Both the position numbers and the translations under genes were made by a program. A stretch of 64,000 nt of DNA from JACCXG01 sp963750935 (GTDB lineage Bacteria > Acidobacteriota > Vicinamibacteria > Vicinamibacterales > 2-12-FULL-66-21), in NCBI GenBank assembly GCA_963750935.1, contig CAVVSR010000014.1:62001-126000 (forward strand). The letters run 5' to 3'. Below, piece by piece: positions 22,585 to 31,126 of the stretch (the first letter of the stretch is position 1; every line of letters begins with the position of its first letter). The notes beneath the pieces are model-generated. The model had not been told where the DNA came from, ran no database searches, and worked only from the letters and a program-made list of their open reading frames with translations.

Positions 22585-24000
22585 ATGACGCGGAAAAACC
22601 TGCCGGTTCGTCGCACGATTCTGCTAGTCGCGCTGGCCGCGTGCGCCACGCTGCCAGCCGTCTGGGCGAGCGCGCAGGGGCGGACAGCGGACGCGGACTC
22701 CGCGACCGAGCACTTCAAGTACGGGTCGATCGGCATCGAAGAGACCGAGGGCCTGCCGTACTGGATCTGGCAGGTGCTGCCGCGGATGTTCCCGGACAAG
22801 CTGCCCGGCGGCTATGCGTCGCTCGGGCTGATCTGGGAGAAGGGCAAGGAGCTGCCGATCGGCTTCGCGAAGAAGCGGGTCAACGGCACCGACCGCGTCG
22901 CCGTCAATTGCGCGTTCTGCCACACCTCGTCGGTACGCCGCACCCCCGACGCCGAGCCGACGATCATTCCCGGCGGCCCGTCGCACCAGTTCGATCCGCA
23001 GGGCTACGTCCGCTTCCTGCAGGCCGCGGCGAGCGACCCGCGGTTCCGCGCCGGCGAGGTCATGAGCGCGATCGACGAGCTCACCGACCTCTCCTGGTTC
23101 AACCGGCTGCGCTATCGCTTCCTCTATATTCCAGGGGTGCGAAACGCCCTCGCCAAGCAGCGGCGCGAGCTGGCGTGGATGGAGGCCCAGCCGACGTGGG
23201 GCCGCGGCCGCATCGATCCGTTCAACCGCGCCAAGTTCAGCTACCTGCGCCAGCCGCTCGACGGCACCATCGGCAACGCCGACATCGTGCCGATCTGGAA
23301 CATGCGCGCGCGCCAGGGCCTGCGCCTGCACTGGGACGGCCTGAACGGACCGCTCCGCGAGATCGTGCTCAGCTCGGCGCTCGGCGATGGCGCCAGCCCG
23401 CGCTCGATCGATCTGCCCAGCCTGGAACGGGTCGAGACCTGGCTGCTCGATCTGCCGCCGCCGAAGTACCCGTACCCGGTGGACGCGGCGCTGGCGGCAG
23501 CGGGCGAGCCGGTGTACAAGGCCGAGTGCGCGTCGTGCCATGCGTTCGGCGGCGCGCGCACCGGGACCGTGGTTCCGCTCGCGGAGATCGGCACCGACCG
23601 CAATCGCCTCGACATGTGGACTCCCGGCGCGTCCGCGGCCTACAACGCCTACGCCGAGAAGTACCCGTGGGACTTCGATGCGTTTCGCAAGACGGACGGC
23701 TACGTGGCGATGCCGCTCGACGGCGTCTGGCTTCGCGCGCCGTACCTGCACAACGGCTCGGTGCCGTCGCTGCACGACCTGCTCGCGCCGGTCGAGAAGC
23801 GGGCGACGGTGTTCTACCGCGGCTACGACGTCTACGACCCCGAGCGCGTCGGCTTCGTGTCCGGCGGCGCCGAGGCCGAACGCCTCGGGTTCCGCTACGA
23901 CACCTCGGCCCGCGGCAACGGCAACCAGGGGCACGTCTACGGCGTCGCGCTGCCGGACGACCGCAAGCGTGCGTTGATCGAATTCCTGAAGACTCAGTAG
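22585..24000 (+). CDS. Diheme c-type cytochrome, RoxA/peroxidase-like
   Basis: 471 residues from ATG 22585. A signal peptide is followed by two haem-attachment motifs, CAFCH near residue 112 and CASCH near residue 317. Other marks are LPYWIWQVLPRMF near the N-terminus and APYLHNGSVPSLHDLL near the C-terminus, which are shared with di-haem cytochromes of the MauG, peroxidase and rubber-oxygenase group. The protein should act in the periplasm as a haem enzyme or electron carrier. Assignment to a particular activity would need the distal-haem residues, which I cannot place with confidence. The Nramp-like gene starts 11 bases downstream, so the two form an operon. Confidence 0.82.
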   Translation: MTRKNLPVRRTILLVALAACATLPAVWASAQGRTADADSATEHFKYGSIGIEETEGLPYWIWQVLPRMFPDKLPGGYASLGLIWEKGKELPIGFAKKRVNGTDRVAVNCAFCHTSSVRRTPDAEPTIIPGGPSHQFDPQGYVRFLQAAASDPRFRAGEVMSAIDELTDLSWFNRLRYRFLYIPGVRNALAKQRRELAWMEAQPTWGRGRIDPFNRAKFSYLRQPLDGTIGNADIVPIWNMRARQGLRLHWDGLNGPLREIVLSSALGDGASPRSIDLPSLERVETWLLDLPPPKYPYPVDAALAAAGEPVYKAECASCHAFGGARTGTVVPLAEIGTDRNRLDMWTPGASAAYNAYAEKYPWDFDAFRKTDGYVAMPLDGVWLRAPYLHNGSVPSLHDLLAPVEKRATVFYRGYDVYDPERVGFVSGGAEAERLGFRYDTSARGNGNQGHVYGVALPDDRKRALIEFLKTQ

Positions 24001-24010
24001 CCCTCAACAC

Positions 24011-25561
24011 ATGACCAGACCCGCATCGACCGCATCCGGCACCGCCGACGCCACGCTGCCACCCGAACATGGCGAGCTGCCGCGCTGGAGCGTGGCCGAC
24101 CTGCCGGCGCCGCCGCCCTTCACCTTCCGCAACATGTTCAAGGTGATCGGCCCCGGCGCGATCATGGCGGCGACCTCGATCGGCGGCGGGGAATGGCTGG
24201 TGGGGCCGGCCGCCGCGGTCAAGTACTCGTCGGCGATCTTCCTGATTGCGACGATCGCGATCCTCCTGCAGGTCGTCTTCAACCTCGAGGGGATCCGCTA
24301 CACGCTCTACACCGGCGAGCCGATCTACGGCGGCATCATGCGGCTCAAGCCCGGGCCGAAGTTCTGGGCCGGCTTCTATTCGATGCTCGGCTTCTTCCAG
24401 CTCGGATGGCCGGCGCTGGCCGGCAGCGCCGCCGCCACCCTGTTCGGCGCGTGGATGGGCCGCATGCCCGGCGCGCCCGATCAGGCCACCCAGGCCTGGA
24501 TCGCCTCCGCCCTCATCGTCGGGGTCGTGTTGATCCTGTCGTTCGGCGGCACCATCGAACGGATGCTCGAGTACTTCGCCTGGACGATGCTGGCGGTGGT
24601 GTTCCTGTTCCTGATCGCGGTCAACGTGGCGTTCGTGCCGTTCTCGCACTGGGCCCAGACGTTCATGGGCTTCTTCAGCCTCAGCGGGCTGCGGACGCCG
24701 ATCGACTGGGCGCTGATCGGCGCGCTGGCGGCGACGGCCGGGTCCGGCGGCATCGGCAACCTGACCGTGACCAACTGGATCCGCGACAAGGGCTTCGGCA
24801 TGGGCGCGCTGGTCGGCGCGATTCCGAGCGCGGTGGGCGGCCACCAGATCCAGCTCTCACACGTCGGCACCGTGTTCCCCGCCACCGAGGCCAACCTGGT
24901 GCGATGGCGTGAGTGGATGCGCTACGTGCACGCCGATCAGCTGCTGGTATGGGGGCTGTTCTGCTTCCTCGGCATGTTCCTGAACGTCAACCTCGCGACC
25001 GCGATCATCCCGCACGGCACCGACCTGCAGGGACTTGCCGCCGGCGCGTACCAGGCCGAGTACCTGAGCAAGATCTGGCCGGGCTTCTGGTTCCTGACCC
25101 TGTTCAACGGCTTCTGGATCCTGTTCAAGACGCAGCTGGGGAACACCGACATCCTGGTGCGCACGATCACCGACGCGACCTGGATGGCGAGCTCCCGCGC
25201 CCGCGCATCCAAGGCCGGCATCCGCGCGCTCTACTACGGCATCCTGCTGGTGTTCTCGGTGTGGGGCGTGTTCGTGATCCGGTCGGCCTCGCCATTCCAG
25301 CTGTTCAAGATCCTCGCGAACATGGCGGGCATCGTCCTGGCCATCGCCGGCGTGCAGATCTTCCTGGTGAACCGCCGCTTCCTGCCGAAGGCGCTGCGGC
25401 CGGCGCCATGGCGCGAGGCCGTGCTGCTGCTCTGCTCGGCGTTCTACGCGTTCTTCGCCTACTTCGTGATCAGGGACCTGGTCAGCGATCGATGTTCTGA
25501 GTCCGCGTCAACTCCCAACGCCCAATTCCCAACTCCCGTTGGAAGGGGAGTTAGCGCTTAG
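24011..25561 (+). CDS. Nramp-like carrier lacking the canonical metal-site motifs
   Basis: 516 residues with about eleven TM helices. The first helix begins FKVIGPGAIMAATSIGGGEW, clearly Nramp-like (GPG at the start), but the DPGN metal motif of Mn/Fe carriers is replaced by IGGGEW. In the sixth helix region, the MPHN-type motif is replaced by VGGHQIQLSHVG. The cargo is therefore probably not Mn or Fe in the usual way; divergent Nramp relatives that handle other ions or substrates exist. It is coupled to the diheme cytochrome 11 bases upstream. The last 19 residues (from SASTPNAQFPTP) are encoded by the aactccc heptamer array, and the stop overlaps the convergent SMP-30 gene by four bases. 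Confidence 0.83.
   Translation: MTRPASTASGTADATLPPEHGELPRWSVADLPAPPPFTFRNMFKVIGPGAIMAATSIGGGEWLVGPAAAVKYSSAIFLIATIAILLQVVFNLEGIRYTLYTGEPIYGGIMRLKPGPKFWAGFYSMLGFFQLGWPALAGSAAATLFGAWMGRMPGAPDQATQAWIASALIVGVVLILSFGGTIERMLEYFAWTMLAVVFLFLIAVNVAFVPFSHWAQTFMGFFSLSGLRTPIDWALIGALAATAGSGGIGNLTVTNWIRDKGFGMGALVGAIPSAVGGHQIQLSHVGTVFPATEANLVRWREWMRYVHADQLLVWGLFCFLGMFLNVNLATAIIPHGTDLQGLAAGAYQAEYLSKIWPGFWFLTLFNGFWILFKTQLGNTDILVRTITDATWMASSRARASKAGIRALYYGILLVFSVWGVFVIRSASPFQLFKILANMAGIVLAIAGVQIFLVNRRFLPKALRPAPWREAVLLLCSAFYAFFAYFVIRDLVSDRCSESASTPNAQFPTPVGRGVSA
25507..25557. repeat. 7-base array (aactccc) running into two convergent genes
   Basis: The units aactccc, aacgccc, aattccc and aactccc are followed by the partly complementary gttggaaggggagtt. 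This is the same unit family as at 19094. It is read as the C-terminal tail of the Nramp-like protein and touches the stop codon of the SMP-30 gene. Confidence 0.8.
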
Positions 25562-26616
25562 AATCCCATCCCCTTCGTCCGCAGCTTGACGCGCATCAGA
25601 TAGTCGTCTGCCGTCATGTACAGCGTCCGCCCGTCGTCGCCGAACGCGCAGTTGCTGGTGGCTTGTCCGGTGTTGATGGTGCCGAGATGCTTGCCGTCTG
25701 GCGTGAGCACGAGCACGCCGCCGGGGCCGGTCGCGAACAGGTTGCCGGCGGTGTCGATCTTCAGACCGTCGGGCAGACCCTTGCGGCCCTTGGTCATCGA
25801 CGTCGCGTCGAACAGCACGCGGCTGTTCTCGATCGTGCCGTCGGCCTTGACGTCGAACACGCGAACGATCGCGGCGTTGGGATCGGACTGCGCGACGTAC
25901 AGCCGCTTCTCGTCGGGAGAGAAGGCGAGGCCGTTCGGCCGGGTCATGTCGCGCGTCAGGAGCGTGACGGTTCCGTCTTTGGCGCGACGGAACACGCCGG
26001 CGTAGTCCATCTCGCGCGCCGGATCGCTCCACTGCTTCTCGAGCCCGTAGGCCGGGTCCGTGAAGTAGATGTCGCCGTTGCTGTGGAAGACGAGGTCGTT
26101 CGGGCTGTTGAACCGCGCGCCGTTGTAGCGGTCGGCAAGCGTCGAGTACTTCGGCTGCGGCTTGCCGAGCGGCGTCTCGAGCCGGGCGATGCGCCGGTCA
26201 CCGTGCTGCGCCAGGACCAGCCGTCCCTCGCGATCGATCGTCAGCCCGTTCGAGCCGACCTCGCCGCCACGCGGCTCCGTGCCGGTGTAGCCCGACGGCT
26301 TGAGGAACACCCGGGCGCCCTCGCCCTCCTTCCACCGATGGATCTCGTTCGGGGGAATGTCGGAGAAGAGCAGGTAGCCGCCGTCCTTCACCCACACCGG
26401 TCCTTCCGACCAGGTGTAGCCACCAGACAGCACTTCGATCGTGGCGTCGGGGGCAATGAGCTTGTCCAGCGCCGGATCGACCCGCTCGATCCCCGGCGGC
26501 TTCGGAAAGCTCGATTTGTCCTGCGGCGACGACACCATGCCCAGCAGCACATGGCTGCCCGCGGCCGTCACACCTACCAGCGCCAGCACTTCGGTCCAGG
26601 AGCGTAGCGTGTCCAT
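25558..26616 (-). CDS. SMP-30/gluconolactonase-like lactonase, exported
   Basis: 352 residues. An N-terminal hydrophobic segment (VLALVGVTAAGSHVLLGMV) suggests a signal peptide or anchor. The six-bladed propeller of the SMP-30 family shows SEGPVWVKDGGYLLFSDIPP, SNGLTIDREGRLVLAQHGDRR, NSPNDLVFHSNGDIYFTDPAYG, RPNGLAFSPDEKRLYVAQ and GLPDGLKIDTAGNLFATGPGG. The Glu in EGPVW, the Asn in SPNDL and the Asp in LPDGL are the expected metal ligands. The family hydrolyses sugar lactones. A 23-base perfect inverted repeat lies 15 bases upstream of the start codon. Confidence 0.9.
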   Translation of the reverse strand: MDTLRSWTEVLALVGVTAAGSHVLLGMVSSPQDKSSFPKPPGIERVDPALDKLIAPDATIEVLSGGYTWSEGPVWVKDGGYLLFSDIPPNEIHRWKEGEGARVFLKPSGYTGTEPRGGEVGSNGLTIDREGRLVLAQHGDRRIARLETPLGKPQPKYSTLADRYNGARFNSPNDLVFHSNGDIYFTDPAYGLEKQWSDPAREMDYAGVFRRAKDGTVTLLTRDMTRPNGLAFSPDEKRLYVAQSDPNAAIVRVFDVKADGTIENSRVLFDATSMTKGRKGLPDGLKIDTAGNLFATGPGGVLVLTPDGKHLGTINTGQATSNCAFGDDGRTLYMTADDYLMRVKLRTKGMGF

Positions 26617-26630
26617 GAGGGATTCTAACT

Positions 26631-26723
26631 GGTGTCAGGCAGTGAATCGTGAACCATCACCAGCGTTTCACGATTCACTGCCTGACACCCAGCACCGAGC
26701 ACCCAGCACCCAGCACCGGCCTT
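26631..26723. repeat. 23-base perfect inverted repeat followed by a cagcacc array
   Basis: ggtgtcaggcagtgaatcgt... (26631-26653) is matched exactly by its reverse complement at 26667-26689 across a 13-base loop. It is followed by the 7-base units cagcacc, gagcacc, cagcacc and cagcacc up to the stop codon of the SPFH gene. It sits in the leader of the SMP-30 gene and after the SPFH gene only in the sense of position, because both genes are on the minus strand with the SPFH gene upstream. It could therefore end the SPFH transcript. Confidence 0.9.
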
Positions 26724-27556
26724 TACTTGTCCGCCGCGTAGATGAGCGGCAGGCCGCTCTTCGGGTTGCCGACCACCACTACCTTCGCGTTCGCGCTGCG
26801 GGCCAATTCCACCGTCGCTTCGATGCCCTTCCACTCGAGCAGCTTGTCGCTGATGCCCTCGCTGACGACGTTCTGGAAGTCCTTGATGCCTTGCGCCTCG
26901 ACGCGCTTGCGCTCGGCCTCCTGCCGCTCGCGCTGGAGCACGAACTCCATCCGCTGCGCTTCCTGCTGCGCCTGCTGCTTCGCCTCGATGGCCTGCTTCA
27001 GCGTGTCGGGCAGCTGCAGGTCGCGCAGCAGCACGTTCTCGATGACGATGCCGCGCGGCTGGACCTGGGCCTGCAGGTCGCTGAGGATCTGGCGGGCGAT
27101 GCTCTCGCGCGCGTCGGAGTAGAGGGTGCTCGCCAGGTTCGCCGCGGTGACGCCGCGGATGGCCGAGCGGAAGTTCGGCACCAGCAGCACGTCGGCGTAG
27201 CCGCTGCCGATCTTCTGGAAGACGTCGCCGGCGCGGTCCGGCTGCAGGTGGTAGAGCACGGACGCCTCGACGCCCATGATCAGCCCCTCCTTGGACGGCA
27301 CGCTGGTGCGCTCCTTGAGCTCCTGGGTCTTGATGTTCAGCTCGTGGATCCGCGCCATCGGGTTCACCACGTGGATGCCTTCGCCCATGGTCCGGCCCGT
27401 GACCCGCCCGAACACCGTGACCACGCCGACGTGGCCGGTCGTGACGCACGAGATCGAGTTGAATGCGGTCAGCCCGACGACGGCGAGTATCAGCAGCTTG
27501 AGGCCGCTGCGACGTACGCCGGATGCCGCGTTGTCCACGATGATCCGTCCCACCAT
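26723..27556 (-). CDS. SPFH/prohibitin-family membrane protein
   Basis: 277 residues from ATG 27556, which has GGAGG five bases upstream; an ATG four codons earlier overlaps that ribosome site and is unlikely. One N-terminal TM helix (LKLLILAVVGLTAFNSI) is followed by the SPFH domain (GHVGVVTVFGRVTGRTMGEG, VNPMARIHELNIKTQELKE and VEASVLYHLQPDRAGDVFQKIG). A long charged coiled coil follows (residues about 180-235, QQAQQEAQRMEFVLQRER), then a short C-terminal domain. Prohibitin-like proteins form ring oligomers at the inner membrane and modulate proteases such as FtsH. No partner gene is adjacent. Confidence 0.9.
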   Translation of the reverse strand: MVGRIIVDNAASGVRRSGLKLLILAVVGLTAFNSISCVTTGHVGVVTVFGRVTGRTMGEGIHVVNPMARIHELNIKTQELKERTSVPSKEGLIMGVEASVLYHLQPDRAGDVFQKIGSGYADVLLVPNFRSAIRGVTAANLASTLYSDARESIARQILSDLQAQVQPRGIVIENVLLRDLQLPDTLKQAIEAKQQAQQEAQRMEFVLQRERQEAERKRVEAQGIKDFQNVVSEGISDKLLEWKGIEATVELARSANAKVVVVGNPKSGLPLIYAADK

Positions 27557-27721
27557 CTGAACCTCCATCCACCCTGCCTGCGCCCCGGCCTCGAGCCGCC
27601 AGGTGTGGCGGCCGGCTCCGGGCGAGTCATCTCGGGTGGCGGATCCAGACTAGCGCGCCGGGATTTCGGGGAAGTTACGGGATGCGAAACGCGCGGAAAC
27701 GTGGCGTCTGCTGCTGCTCGC

Positions 27722-27759
27722 CGGATCACCGATCACCGATTACCGATCACGACTCGATC
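27722..27759. repeat. 7-base array (cgatcac)
   Basis: ggatcac, cgatcac, cgattac, cgatcac and then gactcgatc. A short array close to the end of the DUF192 gene, within an otherwise featureless 229-base gap between the SPFH and DUF192 genes. Confidence 0.7.
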
Positions 27760-27785
27760 TCAGTTCACAGATGTCGGACGACACC

Positions 27786-28193
27786 TCAGAGCGACGAGTC
27801 GTTCGAGATTTCCTCCAGCGCCACGATGTCGCCGACCATGGTCCGGGCGACACCTTCATGGGCGGCGGCGAACTCCAGGACGGCGAACGCGCGCAGGGCA
27901 GCGGCGATGCGCCGCGCCGGCATCGACGAGACCCGCTTGACCACGCGGCCATCGCGAGCGACGAACAGTACATCGATGGGGAACTTCATCCCGAACGAGT
28001 GAACGGCGTTCGACGGCGCGATCGCCAGCAGCGTATCCGCCGGCAACGCCTGCCGGCCCAGGAGTCCACGACGGCGGCTGCGCGAGTCGAATGCCGTCTC
28101 GACTCGCGCCGCCAGGACGAAGCCGCGGGTCCGGTTCACCAGCTGGTGCGGACCCGCGTGCGCCGTCAGGAGTGGTTGAAACAAATGGGCCAA
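27786..28193 (-). CDS. DUF192 family protein
   Basis: About 135 residues. TTG 28193 is preferred because AGAGG lies six bases upstream. DUF192 is shown by RRGLLGRQALPADTLLAIAP, HSFGMKFPIDVLFVARDGRV and VLEFAAAHEG...VGDIV; the FGMKFPIDVLF core corresponds to the family consensus fWMknT-ipLDilF. The family is small, often exported and of unknown function. No signal peptide is evident from this start. Its frame is continuous with that of the epimerase upstream, with no stop between them, so a fusion or a lost stop is possible. Confidence 0.75.
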   Translation of the reverse strand: MAHLFQPLLTAHAGPHQLVNRTRGFVLAARVETAFDSRSRRRGLLGRQALPADTLLAIAPSNAVHSFGMKFPIDVLFVARDGRVVKRVSSMPARRIAAALRAFAVLEFAAAHEGVARTMVGDIVALEEISNDSSL

Positions 28194-29315
28194 GAATGAC
28201 CTCTGTGCGCCGACCGAATCGCCGTGGCCTGGCGTTTGAAACTGACGATCTGATGAGACTCCGGTGTCAGACCGCAACTGCGCGCGGCTGATCGACGCGA
28301 GATCCCTGCAGCAGCCCGCGCGGCGTGCCGCGGGAATGGCGCGGGGGCCGTTCTGCTCGGTCGTCCAGTAGCCAATCACGCTCTGAATGATCGTCTTCAG
28401 GTGCACCCGGGGCTCGTAGCCGACGAGGCGCCGCAGCTTGGAGATGTCGGGAACGCGGCGCGGCATGTCCTCGAAGCTGCGATCGAACGCCTGCTCGTAG
28501 GGCATGAACTGCAGCTCCGAGCGGCTGCCGGTCATCGCACAGACCTTGAGGGCGAGATCGCGAATCGAGACCTCCTCGCCGTTGCCGATGTTGAACACCT
28601 GTCCGGCGGCACGCGGTTCGTTGATCAGTGCGGTCATGGCCCAGACTACGTCGCCCACCCAGGTGAAGCTGCGGGTCTGCGAGCCGTCGCCGTGCACTGT
28701 GATGGGCTCGTTGTTCAGGGCCCAGCGCACGAAGTTGGGGAGGACCATGCCGTAGCGACTGCTCTGCCGCGGGCCGACGGTGTTGAACAGGCGCACGACG
28801 GTGACCGGCAGATCGTGCTCGCGCGCGTAGCCGAGCGCGAGGAACTCGTCCATCAGCTTGCTGCAGGCATACCCCCAGCGGGTCTTGTCCGGCGGTCCGA
28901 GCACCAGATCCGCGTCCTCCCTGTAGGGCAGCGCGTGGCCTTTGCCGTAGACCTCTGATGTCGAGGCGACGAGCGCGCGCTTCTTGTATCGGTGCGCGGC
29001 CTCGAGCACGGCCTCGGTGCCGTTCACATTCGTGTGAATCGTGTGAATCGGCGCCTCGCACACCAGCTTGACGCCCACGGCGGCGGCGAGATGGAACACG
29101 ACATCGGACTGCTCAACGAGTGGTGCGACCGCCCTCGCGTCCGTTACCGAGCCGATCACCGACCGGAACTCGCGCCGATTCGCCAAGTGCGCGATGTTCT
29201 CCAGCCGTCCCGTCGATAGATCGTCGAGGACGATGACTTCATGTCCCTGCAAGATCAGCGTCTCGGCAAGATGTGACCCGATGAACCCTGCACCACCCGT
29301 TATCAAAGCACGCAT
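28194..29315 (-). CDS. NAD-dependent sugar-nucleotide epimerase/dehydratase
   Basis: Short-chain dehydrogenase of the extended class, starting at ATG 29315 after AGGAGCGACG. The NAD-binding motif TGGAGFIGSHLAE lies at residues 7-19, VFHLAAAVG near residue 75, STSEVYGKG near residue 115, and the catalytic YACSK near residue 147. The sequence GPRQSSRYGMVLPNFV and GDGSQTRSFTWVGDVV are typical of UDP-glucuronate decarboxylase and GalE-like enzymes. It is the third gene of the polysaccharide operon and probably supplies an activated sugar. The frame shows no stop after the expected C-terminus (SVIGYWTTEQ) and continues into the DUF192 gene, so the given end is nominal. Confidence 0.87.
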
Positions 29316-29323
29316 CGTCGCTC

Positions 29324-31126
29324 CTAGAACCGCCGCAGCAGCGTAATGCCGCCGCTCACTCCCCTGAAGGCGCCGCTGTCGAGGCGCCGATTGTTGGTCG
29401 TGCTGCCGTGGACTTTCAGAAGCCACGGACCATAGATCCCGAAGGTCGCCTCGGCGGAGGCGTTGCTGCCCAAGCGGAAGCGGCTGTCCGCAGAGTCGCG
29501 CTGACCCCCGATGCCCGCGGACGCTCCCACGCCGACGTTCTCCGAGACCTTCCAGTAGGGCGAGACGACCACGGCGTAGTACTCGTAGCGGCGCGGGTCG
29601 TAGTAGCCGTTATCGAGGTTCTGCCGGGCGCCGAACTGATGCAGCAGCAGGCCAAGATCGAGGTTCAGCCGCTGCGTGCGCGCCACCGCGGCCCTCGGCG
29701 CGACGAAGATCTCCCACCGTGTGTTGCCGTCGGACAGCTCCTCGTACGCCGCCTCGAGCGCCAGGTGATAGCGCATCGCCATCGTCCAGTCGATCGCCGA
29801 ACGGTTCGTAATCTTGGTAATGCCGAGACTCACGGTCCGCGGGGAGATCGTCGCGAACCCGGAGCTCCGTTCCGCCGCCACCGTCAGCGTGTCGGCCGGT
29901 GTGAACTTGACGAGCGCGGCGTAGGTGTTGAGCGAATGTGACTCCACACGCGCCTGTCCCACGGTGCCGCCGAAGGTAAGGGGGCCGATCCGCTGGGTCA
30001 GACCGGCCCAGCCGTGCTCGACTCTGGCGCTGCGGCCGCCCGACACGGGTTCGAGGCCGCTGCCAACACGCGCTTCGAGCTCGATCAGCTCGTAGCCGCC
30101 GTGGAAGCGCGTGTCACTCTTGAAGCCCACGTCGAGGCGCGGTGCCGCCTTGAAGATCTGCAATCCGTCCGAATCGTTGTAGAACGTCGTCGAAGGTCCG
30201 ACGGTCGAGCCGAGCAACGACCGCACCAGGCTTTCAGCGTCGCGCGTATCCGAGTGGTTCGGCTTCAGCGCGTCGATGCGGGCCAGGCTCGACGCTGCTG
30301 CGCCGTGGTTCCGCAGGGACGCGAGGGCGACGGTCCTGGACAGTTGCAGCTCGTAATCGTTGGGCGCGGCCGCCACCAGGGGGGCGAGATCGCGAAGTGC
30401 CTCGCGAGGACGTCCGCTTCGGGCCAGGACGTAAACGCGCTCGCGCAGGTAGGCGTCGGTCGCGCCGAACCGGTCGCGGTACTGGTCCAGCGCATCGACT
30501 GCAGCGATGGCATTGCCGCGCCACGACTCGGCCCGTGCAAGCTCGAGCCAGGCCTCAGGCAGCGGGTTCGATCCCTTCAGGTAGTCGCGATAGGCGGACG
30601 CGGCCGCGTCCGAGTCGCCATCCCAGACGCTGACGCGCGCCAGCGCCAGGGCCAGGTCCGTGTCCTGCGGCTGCGCCTGACGGAGCTTGCGATAGCTCCG
30701 TGCCGCTGGACCGTAGTTCCCTGCCCAGGTCGCGAGCGTGGCGTGCGCTCGAAGGTACTCCTCCGACGAAGGCTGCACCGCGAGCGCACTTTCGATCGCT
30801 CGCTGCGCGGCGATGGCGTGCCCCTGCGCCGCGTACGCCTGAGACAGTCGCGACGAGATCGTCGCATCGCTCGGGCGGGCCGCGGCGGCGCGCTCGAGTG
30901 CGGCAATCGATTCACTGGCGCGGCCAAGCCGTGCCTCGATATCGGCGACGCGCAGCCACAGTTCGGCCGCGGCGGGCTCCCGGTCGAGCTGCGCGCGATA
31001 CAACCGAAGCGCATCTTCCCAGCGCGCTTCGCCTTCCGCGACGAGCGCGCCCACCGGGATGTTGGTCTGCGCGCTGGCCGGACCTGCCAGCAGCACGATC
31101 AGCGCAAGAAGGGTGAGGGACTTCAT
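29324..31126 (-). CDS. TPR plus outer-membrane beta-barrel polysaccharide exporter (PgaA/BcsC-like)
   Basis: 600 residues with a signal peptide (LLALIVLLAGPASAQ). About eight TPR units occupy residues 25-310 (for example RLYRAQLDREPAAAELWLRV and AYAAQGHAIAAQRAIESAL). The C-terminal half is an outer membrane barrel rich in alternating strands and ending in ITLLRRF with a terminal Phe. This two-part design is that of PgaA, BcsC and related exporters, where the TPR part collects the polymer and the barrel passes it through the outer membrane. The start overlaps the glycosyltransferase stop by four bases (ATGA), and the epimerase starts nine bases after its end, so the three are one operon. Confidence 0.84.
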   Translation of the reverse strand: MKSLTLLALIVLLAGPASAQTNIPVGALVAEGEARWEDALRLYRAQLDREPAAAELWLRVADIEARLGRASESIAALERAAAARPSDATISSRLSQAYAAQGHAIAAQRAIESALAVQPSSEEYLRAHATLATWAGNYGPAARSYRKLRQAQPQDTDLALALARVSVWDGDSDAAASAYRDYLKGSNPLPEAWLELARAESWRGNAIAAVDALDQYRDRFGATDAYLRERVYVLARSGRPREALRDLAPLVAAAPNDYELQLSRTVALASLRNHGAAASSLARIDALKPNHSDTRDAESLVRSLLGSTVGPSTTFYNDSDGLQIFKAAPRLDVGFKSDTRFHGGYELIELEARVGSGLEPVSGGRSARVEHGWAGLTQRIGPLTFGGTVGQARVESHSLNTYAALVKFTPADTLTVAAERSSGFATISPRTVSLGITKITNRSAIDWTMAMRYHLALEAAYEELSDGNTRWEIFVAPRAAVARTQRLNLDLGLLLHQFGARQNLDNGYYDPRRYEYYAVVVSPYWKVSENVGVGASAGIGGQRDSADSRFRLGSNASAEATFGIYGPWLLKVHGSTTNNRRLDSGAFRGVSGGITLLRRF

